7,765 nt of DNA from contig JAXIPB010000192.1 of assembly GCA_045403155.1 (NCBI GenBank), positions 1-7,765 of the forward strand, read 5' to 3'. A program made the position numbers and the translations under genes. This document shows, in pieces, positions 1-4,046 of the stretch; within the stretch, counting starts at the first letter, position 1; every line of letters starts with the position of its first letter. The notes beneath the pieces were generated by a model. It did not search any database, had not been told where the DNA came from, and worked only from the letters and a program-made list of their open reading frames with translations. The stretch comes from JAXIPB01 sp045403155. Its GTDB lineage: Bacteria > Actinomycetota > Actinomycetes > Mycobacteriales > Micromonosporaceae.

Positions 1-57
1 CGCACGAGCAAGCCACCCGGACAGCCGACAGATCCTGCAAAGGACAGCACGCGTCAG

Positions 58-208
58 TCATGATCCGAGTCAGACCGCCGGGTGACCCGCTCCCCTTATC
101 CTCACTGTCATGATCGGCGCCTTGGGGCGACAGTGAGGTCATGATCGTGGCGATCTTGGTCGGGTCGAGGTCGTGATCGGGGGATCCTCGTGGGTCGAGG
201 TCATGATC
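58..208. repeat. Degenerate ~31-bp repeat array built on TCATGATC
   Basis: The octamer TCATGATC occurs at 58-65, 108-115, 139-146 and 201-208, with a one-base variant TCGTGATC at 171-178. From 108 onward the spacing is 31, 32 and 30 bp, and each unit ends in GAGG just before the next core. Units two and three both end in GGTCGAGG. The 108 and 201 copies share a longer match, TCATGATCGGCGCC. The core TCATGA is its own reverse complement, so orientation is ambiguous. The array lies upstream of the infC promoter region in sequence with no credible gene. It could be a dispersed intergenic repeat or a set of protein-binding sites; the sequence does not decide. Bases 1-57 show nothing recognisable. 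Confidence 0.6.
100..138. repeat. Perfect 10-bp inverted repeat
   Basis: CCTCACTGTC at 100-109 is exactly complementary to GACAGTGAGG at 129-138. The 19-nt spacer contains one copy of the TCATGATCGGCGCC motif. As RNA this would be a strong hairpin. It is not followed by a T-run, so a classical intrinsic terminator is not indicated. It could still end transcription from an upstream gene outside the window, or be a symmetrical DNA-binding site. It overlaps the first close-spaced unit of the TCATGATC array. Confidence 0.6.
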
Positions 209-290
209 GGCGCCAAGTGTTCGACAGTCGCCCGATCGGATCGCCGAGGACCGGGCGAGTGTCGAAGAGTTGCGATGACCTTGGAGAGCG

Positions 291-364
291 GTCCGGCGGT
301 CCGGCGGTCCGGCGGTTCCGGCCGGGGGGCGGTTCCGGCCGGGGGGCGGTTCCGGCGGGGGGCG
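291..364. repeat. G-rich tandem repeats: 8-bp x3 then 17-bp x3
   Basis: GTCCGGCG is repeated three times head to tail at 291-314. It passes directly into a 17-bp unit, GTTCCGGCCGGGGGGCG, present exactly at 315-331 and 332-348, and once more at 349-364 with one C missing. The two periods share a G(T)TCCGGC core, so the longer unit probably arose from the shorter. The tract is very GC-rich, suggests slippage, and could vary in copy number between strains. Reading frames across it (for example from 173 or 190) are low-complexity by-products and not credible genes. Confidence 0.8.
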
Positions 365-387
365 GCCGGGGGCGGCGGCGGGGCGGG
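357..387 (+). other. Canonical G-quadruplex sequence pattern
   Basis: Four G-runs at 357-362, 368-372, 380-383 and 385-387 are separated by loops of 5, 7 and 1 nt. This meets the usual pattern of four runs of three or more G with loops of 1-7 nt. Further G6 runs at 324-329 and 341-346 could take part. The motif ends about 14 bp before the candidate infC -35 region. Folding in vivo is not shown by sequence, and a GC-rich genome gives such patterns by chance fairly often. Confidence 0.45.
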
Positions 388-400
388 CGACGTGCCTGCA

Positions 401-431
401 TTGGGTTGAATAGATGGCGGTCTGCTAATCT
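401..431 (+). promoter_or_regulatory. Candidate promoter for the infC operon
   Basis: An AT-richer pocket in very GC-rich DNA contains TAATCT (426-431), a fair -10 hexamer, and TTGGGT (401-406) 19 bp upstream as a weak -35. TTGAAT (406-411) is a better -35 by sequence but leaves only 14 bp. Transcription would begin near 437, giving a leader of about 260 nt before infC. The call rests on position and a modest consensus match only. Confidence 0.35.
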
Positions 432-436
432 AGGCG

Positions 437-695
437 GGTCGACCGCACCACGCTCACGTGGTGTCCAGAAGTGGAGCACCCGCTCCCACCCGAGCCGCCG
501 CGAGGCAGCCGGGTCCGGTCAGCGCCAACCGGATCACTCCGGCGGCGCCAGCGCGTCATGGCGCGCCGACCGGTCGAGCGGGCCCTGGCATGCGCCGGGG
601 CTTTTGCTCTACTTGGACACGGCGCCGGGCCGCGGGCGGCAGGGAGGCCGGCCTCGCAGCGGCGGGACCGGGGAGTCGGACATCGAGGAGGCCCC
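437..695 (+). promoter_or_regulatory. Structured 5' leader of infC mRNA
   Basis: This untranslated stretch contains several well-formed potential RNA helices. CACCACG/CGTGGTG (446-452/457-463) has a 4-nt loop. GTGGAGC/GCTCCCAC (471-477/482-489) has one bulged C. TCCGGT/ACCGGA (514-519/528-533) is nested inside GCCGCCG/CGGCGGC (494-500/540-546). GCGCCG/CGGCGC (592-597/620-625) closes a 22-nt loop. Leaders of this operon are regulatory in E. coli and Bacillus, through IF3 or L20. A related role here is inference. The infC frame stays open back to a GTG at 471, so this region could be wrongly annotated as an N-terminal extension. The density of helices and the strong Shine-Dalgarno at 685 argue that it is leader. 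Confidence 0.5.
650..693 (+). promoter_or_regulatory. infC: infC ribosome binding site with possible masking stem
   Basis: The Shine-Dalgarno is GAGGAGG at 685-691, four nt before the ATC start at 696. GGCCTC at 650-655 is exactly complementary to GAGGCC at 688-693, which covers half of the Shine-Dalgarno and the bases next to it. The same GGCCTC directly follows another GAGGCC (644-649), forming a palindrome. The GGCCTC strand could therefore have alternative partners. This could give a switch between open and closed ribosome sites, but no measured structure supports it. Confidence 0.4.
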
Positions 696-1310
696 ATCAG
701 CGTCGAGCCACGCGTCAACGAGCAGATCCGCGCTCGTGAGGTACGGCTGGTCGGACCGGAGGGTGAGCAGGTGGGCATCGTCCCACTGGAGCGCGCGCTT
801 CAGCTTGCCGCCGACGTGGACCTGGATCTGGTCGAGGTGGCGCCGATGGCGCGCCCGCCCGTGTGCAAGCTCATGGACTTCGGCAAGTTCAAGTATGAGA
901 GCGCACTCAAGGCCAGGGAAGCGCGGCGCAACCAGCAGCAGACCGTCATCAAGGAGATGAAGCTCCGACCGAAGATCGACTCACACGACTACGAGACCAA
1001 GAAGGGTCACGTCGTCCGGTTCCTCAAGGCCGGCGACAAGGTCAAAGTGACGATCATGTTCCGCGGTCGTGAGCAGAGCCGCCCGGAGTTGGGCTTCCGG
1101 CTCCTGCGTCGGCTCGAGGAAGAGATTCAGGACCTGGGGTACGTGGAGGCCGCGCCCAAACAGGACGGCCGAAACATGATCATGGTGATCGCTCCGCACC
1201 GGGCTACCAAGCCGGCGCGCGGCGGACCGAAACTTCGCGAGGGTGAACCGGGCGAGATCCCGGAGGCCGGTGCGGAGCCCGACGCGGGCACGGCTACGGG
1301 CGAACAGTAG
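696..1310 (+). CDS. infC: Translation initiation factor IF-3
   Basis: IF3 binds the 30S subunit, keeps it apart from 50S and checks start-codon/initiator-tRNA pairing. The 204-residue product has the N-terminal domain (about 1-75) with the family signature KLMDFGKFKY at 58-67. A charged linker follows (71-92), then the C-terminal domain with FRGREQSRPE (122-131) and KQDGRN (155-160). A tail of about 35 residues rich in Gly, Pro and Glu is longer than in E. coli (180 aa) and usual in actinobacteria. I chose ATC at 696 as start. The conserved family N-terminus (SVEPRVNEQIRAREVRLVGP) begins right after it, GAGGAGG sits 4 nt upstream, and no ATG, GTG or TTG lies nearby in frame. Non-AUG starts are a known trait of infC and underlie IF3 autoregulation in E. 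coli. In-frame GTG 471 and ATG 558 are the alternatives. rpmI follows after 13 nt. Confidence 0.95.
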   Translation: MSVEPRVNEQIRAREVRLVGPEGEQVGIVPLERALQLAADVDLDLVEVAPMARPPVCKLMDFGKFKYESALKAREARRNQQQTVIKEMKLRPKIDSHDYETKKGHVVRFLKAGDKVKVTIMFRGREQSRPELGFRLLRRLEEEIQDLGYVEAAPKQDGRNMIMVIAPHRATKPARGGPKLREGEPGEIPEAGAEPDAGTATGEQ

Positions 1311-1323
1311 GGGAGAACGTTAG

Positions 1324-1518
1324 ATGCCGAAGATGAAGACCCACACCGGCATGGGTAAGCGGGTAAAGGTCACCGGCCGCGGCAAGCTCCTCGTTGAGCA
1401 GGCCGGCTTGCGTCACAAGCTGGAGGGCAAGCCCTCCCGGCGCACCCGCCGTCTCACCGGGACGGTCGAGGTGTCTAAAGCGGACAGAAAGCGTATTCGA
1501 AGGCTGCTGGGCCGCTGA
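1324..1518 (+). CDS. rpmI: 50S ribosomal protein L35
   Basis: This is a small basic 64-residue protein of the large ribosomal subunit, of usual family length. It starts MPKMKTHTGMGKRVKVTGRG and ends with the characteristic KADRKRIRRLLGR. The central segment around RHKLEGKPSRRTRR (30-43) is the typical rRNA-binding basic patch. The ATG at 1324 is preceded by GGGGAG (1310-1315) at 8 nt. That Shine-Dalgarno shares its first G with the infC stop codon, which suggests translational coupling to infC. Its place between infC and rplT is the standard bacterial order and makes the identification secure. Confidence 0.97.
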   Translation: MPKMKTHTGMGKRVKVTGRGKLLVEQAGLRHKLEGKPSRRTRRLTGTVEVSKADRKRIRRLLGR

Positions 1519-1530
1519 CGCGCGGCACAC

Positions 1531-1565
1531 ATCTGCGAGCTTGCGAGCAGATCGGCAAGCTCTGC
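1531..1565 (+). promoter_or_regulatory. Competing RNA stems in the rpmI-rplT gap
   Basis: The 68-nt gap is unusually self-complementary. ATCTGC (1531-1536) pairs with GCAGAT (1547-1552). GAGCTTGC (1537-1544) pairs perfectly with GCAAGCTC (1555-1562). A third option is GCAGA (1547-1551) with TCTGC (1561-1565). The first two helices cross, so they either compete or form part of a pseudoknot. With no linker between their 5' strands a complete pseudoknot is sterically unlikely. The rplT Shine-Dalgarno follows at 1574. In E. coli, L20 represses this operon by binding an irregular stem between rpmI and rplT and a pseudoknot further upstream, so an L20 operator is a reasonable guess. Identity here is not proven. 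Confidence 0.4.
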
Positions 1566-1586
1566 GACGAACTGAGGAGTGACAAC

Positions 1587-1961
1587 GTGGCACGCGTCAA
1601 GCGGGCGGTCAACGCCCATAAGAAGCGCCGGACCATCCTTGAGGGCGCCAGTGGCTACCGTGGCCAGCGCTCGCGGCTGTATCGCAAGGCCAAGGAGCAG
1701 ATGCTCCACTCGATGCAGTACGCCTACCGCGACCGCCGTGACAAGAAGGGCGACTTCCGGCAACTGTGGATCACGCGGATCAACGCGGCGGCCCGCGCCA
1801 ACGGCATGACCTACAACCGCCTGATCCAGGGTTTGCGCCTAGCCGGCATCGAGGTGGATCGCAAGATCCTCGCTGACCTGGCGGTCAACGACGCGACGAC
1901 GTTCACGGGCTTGGTCGAGGCCGCCCGGGCCGCCTTGCCAACCACGGAGGCCGCTGCCTGA
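1587..1961 (+). CDS. rplT: 50S ribosomal protein L20
   Basis: L20 binds 23S rRNA early in 50S assembly and represses its own operon in several bacteria. The 124-residue product has the long basic N-terminal extension that threads into rRNA (about 1-58, with KKRR at 12-15 and GYRGQRSRLYR at 23-33). The globular domain carries the family signature FRQLWITRINAAAR at 57-70. The Ala/Thr-rich C-terminus is slightly longer than in E. coli (118 aa). The start is GTG at 1587, giving MARVKR, with GAGGAG (1574-1579) 7 nt upstream. The stop TGA at 1959-1961 overlaps the apparent CTG start of the next gene. The gene's own 3' end carries that gene's Shine-Dalgarno. Confidence 0.97.
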   Translation: MARVKRAVNAHKKRRTILEGASGYRGQRSRLYRKAKEQMLHSMQYAYRDRRDKKGDFRQLWITRINAAARANGMTYNRLIQGLRLAGIEVDRKILADLAVNDATTFTGLVEAARAALPTTEAAA

Positions 1962-2803
1962 GCGAATCCTCGCCGACCGAGCCCGTAGCGCGGGCGCTCA
2001 CCCATCGGTCGCCGCGCGTGGCTGCCGCGAGGCGACTGTTGCGCCGGCGCCACCGCGACGAGGCGGGCCTGTTCCTCGCCGAGGGGCCGCAAGCGGTCCG
2101 GGAGGCGTTGCGCGCAGCTGCGGCGGCCGAGATCTTCGGCACGATCGACGGGTACGGGCGAGCCAGCGCCCTCGTCGACAAGGCGCGCGCCACTGACGTA
2201 CCGGTTTGGACGGTCACCGAGAAGGGTCTTGCCTCGCTGACCGAGACCGTCACGCCACAGGGCATCGTCGCGGTCTGCCGGCATCATCACGTCGACCTCG
2301 CCGGGGTTCTGGCGGGCGCTTCGCGGCTCGTCGTCGTCCTCGCTGGTATCTCCGATCCGGGCAACGCCGGCACGGTGTTACGCACTGCCGACGCCGCCGG
2401 TGCCACCGCGGTCGTCTTCCCCGAGGGCAGCGTCGACCCGTACAACGGCAAGTGCGTACGCGCCAGCGCCGGAAGCGTGTTCCACGTCGACCTGGTCCGC
2501 GGTGGTTCCGCTGAGCCGGCGGTCAAGGCCATGCGCGCAGCGGGTATGTCGGTTCTCGCGGCGGACGCGCACGGCGCCACCGACCTCGACGACTTCGCCG
2601 ACGCGGGCGGGCTCGCACCCCGTACGGCCTGGTTGTTCGGTTCGGAGGCGCACGGCCTGGCACCGGAACTGGCCGCCCTCGCCGACGCGCGGGTGAAGGT
2701 GCCGATCCACGGACGCGCTGAGAGCCTGAACCTCGCTGCGGCCGCGGCGGTCTGCCTGTACGCTTCGGCCAGAGCACATCATCGCCCGGGAGCCCCCACG
2801 TGA
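1958..2803 (+). CDS. SpoU/TrmH-family RNA 2'-O-methyltransferase
   Basis: This is a SPOUT-fold enzyme predicted to transfer a methyl group from S-adenosylmethionine to a ribose 2'-OH, probably on 23S rRNA given its neighbours. The exact target nucleotide cannot be read from sequence. Numbering from 1958 (281 aa), an N-terminal substrate-binding domain contains the family pattern LTHRSPRVAAARRLLRRR (14-31) then GLFLAEGP. Motif 1 is NAGTVLRTADAAGA (136-149) with the expected catalytic Arg142. Motif 2 is FGSEAHGL (227-234). Motif 3 is VPIHGRAESLNLAAAAAV (248-265), which builds the trefoil-knot cofactor site. I favour CTG 1958 as start because GGAGG lies at 1946-1950, 7 nt upstream. The first alternative in frame, GTG 2018, lacks a good Shine-Dalgarno and would cut off the conserved LTHRSPRV segment. 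The CTG overlaps the rplT stop as CTGA, implying coupling. Function is sure; the start is less so. Confidence 0.9.
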   Translation: MSESSPTEPVARALTHRSPRVAAARRLLRRRHRDEAGLFLAEGPQAVREALRAAAAAEIFGTIDGYGRASALVDKARATDVPVWTVTEKGLASLTETVTPQGIVAVCRHHHVDLAGVLAGASRLVVVLAGISDPGNAGTVLRTADAAGATAVVFPEGSVDPYNGKCVRASAGSVFHVDLVRGGSAEPAVKAMRAAGMSVLAADAHGATDLDDFADAGGLAPRTAWLFGSEAHGLAPELAALADARVKVPIHGRAESLNLAAAAAVCLYASARAHHRPGAPT

Positions 2804-2853
2804 TGCACGCGTCGTCGTTTACCAAGCCCGCCGGTTGCGGGCTGGAGGGCTGA
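2803..2853 (+). CDS. Possible 16-residue ORF overlapping the methyltransferase stop
   Basis: An ATG overlaps the preceding stop codon (TGATG at 2801-2805) and opens a frame encoding MHASSFTKPAGCGLEG. A weak GGGAG (2788-2792) lies 10 nt upstream, and translation could also be coupled. The hairpin at 2825-2843 lies inside it. Since pheS follows, a leader peptide is conceivable. However, it has only one Phe codon (TTT at 2818), far from the run of codons expected in attenuation control. It may well be chance. Confidence 0.15.
   Translation: MHASSFTKPAGCGLEG
2825..2843 (+). terminator. GC-rich hairpin after the methyltransferase gene
   Basis: AGCCCGC (2825-2831) pairs perfectly with GCGGGCT (2837-2843) around a 5-nt loop, 22 nt after the methyltransferase stop. 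There is no T-run, so it is at best a tail-less terminator or pause site of the infC cluster. A smaller stem, GCGGC/GCCGC, lies at 2887-2899. The rest of the 2804-2959 gap holds only the candidate pheS promoter. Confidence 0.3.
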
Positions 2854-2900
2854 TCGCTCGTCTCCGCCACGCCGTACCGGTGGGCAGCGGCCAAGCCGCG

Positions 2901-2929
2901 CGTCCGACCGATCCTCGAATACGTAAAAT
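2901..2929 (+). promoter_or_regulatory. Candidate pheST promoter
   Basis: TAAAAT at 2924-2929 differs from the TATAAT -10 consensus at one base and stands out in GC-rich sequence. No convincing -35 exists: the hexamer at 17 bp (2901-2906) reads CGTCCG. Transcription would start near 2936, only about 24 nt before the pheS ATG. A short leader with GGAGGA (2948-2953) would therefore result. This supports pheST being transcribed at least partly apart from the infC cluster. Confidence 0.4.
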
Positions 2930-2959
2930 CGTGTGGTGCCGGCGGCCGGAGGACAGACG

Positions 2960-4042
2960 ATGACGTACCGCAACGATCCGTACGACCCGAAGCAGGTCGC
3001 GCTGCTCGACCAGGCCACGCTCGACGATGCCGTGACTCAGGCGGAGAAGGCCTTCGCCGACGCCACCGACGTCGATGCGTTGACCACCGTCAAGCATCAA
3101 CATCTCGGCGACCGGGCTCCGGTGTCGCTCGCCCGTCGCGAGATCGGCGCACTGCCGCCCAAGGCGAAGGCCGACGCCGGCAAGCGCGTCAACGAGGCCC
3201 GGGCGACGATCCAATCGACGTTCGAGGCGCGCTTGGTCGAACTGGAAGCGGACCGATCCCGAAAGGCCCTTGTCGAGGAGGGCGTCGATGTCACAATGCC
3301 GTGGGACCGGCATCCGCGCGGCGCCCGGCATCCACTCACGACACTGATGGAACGCATCGATGATCTCTTCATCGGCATGGGGTACGAGATAGCCGAGGGG
3401 CCCGAACTCGAGCTGGAGTGGACGAACTTCGACGCGCTCAACATCCCACCCGACCACCCGGCACGCACCATGATGGACACGTTCTATGTGGCTAGTGCCC
3501 GCCGGGGCGCGTCGGACAGCGGGCTGGTGCTGCGCACTCACACCTCGCCGGTGCAGGCGCGGACGATGCTTGAGCGGACGCCGCCCATCTATGTCGTATG
3601 CCCGGGGCGGGTCTACCGGACCGATGAGCTCGACGCCACGCACACGCCGGTCTTCCATCAGGTCGAGGGCCTGGTCGTGGACGAGGGCATCACGATGGCG
3701 CACCTCAAGGGGACGCTGGATCACTTCGCCCGCGCCATGTTCGGCCCGGAGGCGAAGACCCGGTTGCGCCCGTCGTACTTCCCCTTCACCGAGCCGTCGG
3801 CCGAGCTGGACCTGTGGTTCCCGCAGGCTCGCGGCGGTGCGCGCTGGATCGAGTGGGGTGGCTGCGGGATGGTCAACCCCCGCGTGCTGCGCGCCTGCGG
3901 CATCGACCCCTTAGTGCACTCGGGCTTCGCGTTCGGCATGGGGATCGAGCGCACGCTGATGTTCCGCCACGGCGTCACCGATATGCGCGACATGGTCGAG
4001 GGCGACGTCCGGTTCACCCGAGCCTTCGGCATGGAGGTCTGA
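2960..4042 (+). CDS. pheS: Phenylalanyl-tRNA synthetase alpha subunit
   Basis: This is the catalytic subunit of the alpha2-beta2 enzyme that joins phenylalanine to tRNA-Phe using ATP. The product is 360 aa, near the usual bacterial length. An N-terminal coiled-coil arm (about 15-105) is expected to contact tRNA. The class II core follows: motif 1 region around 124-170, substrate-pocket RTHTSPVQARTM (192-203), motif 2 with VYRTDELDATHTPVFHQVEG (218-237), FTEPSAELDLWF (276-287), GCGMVNPRVL (301-310), and motif 3 GMGIERTLMFRHG (326-338) with its conserved Arg. The start is ATG 2960, with GGAGGA 6 nt upstream, giving MTYRNDPYDP. In-frame GTGs at 2933 and 2936 lie at or just before the predicted transcription start and are less likely. 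pheT follows after 4 nt. Confidence 0.97.
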   Translation: MTYRNDPYDPKQVALLDQATLDDAVTQAEKAFADATDVDALTTVKHQHLGDRAPVSLARREIGALPPKAKADAGKRVNEARATIQSTFEARLVELEADRSRKALVEEGVDVTMPWDRHPRGARHPLTTLMERIDDLFIGMGYEIAEGPELELEWTNFDALNIPPDHPARTMMDTFYVASARRGASDSGLVLRTHTSPVQARTMLERTPPIYVVCPGRVYRTDELDATHTPVFHQVEGLVVDEGITMAHLKGTLDHFARAMFGPEAKTRLRPSYFPFTEPSAELDLWFPQARGGARWIEWGGCGMVNPRVLRACGIDPLVHSGFAFGMGIERTLMFRHGVTDMRDMVEGDVRFTRAFGMEV

Positions 4043-4046
4043 GGCC

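Noticed and set aside
1..63. Possible C-terminal tail of an upstream gene (frame 1 ends TGA 61-63)
   Set aside because: Only 20 codons, with low GC at third positions compared with the real genes, and no recognisable family.
471..695. N-terminal extension of IF3 from GTG 471 or ATG 558
   Set aside because: It is not part of the IF3 family, lies over structured leader sequence, and the strong Shine-Dalgarno precedes ATC 696 instead.
190..960. Long + frame of 256 codons across the infC leader and gene start
   Set aside because: Arg/Ser/Gly-rich, runs through the G-rich tandem repeats and overlaps infC in another frame. It is a high-GC by-product.
2018..2803. Methyltransferase starting at GTG 2018
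   Set aside because: It would lose the conserved LTHRSPRV segment and lacks a good Shine-Dalgarno. CTG 1958 has both, so it is kept only as an alternative.
2804..2959. T-box or Phe-rich leader peptide controlling pheST
   Set aside because: I could not find a T-box-like conserved segment, a specifier stem or a run of Phe codons. The gap is also too short for a usual T-box.
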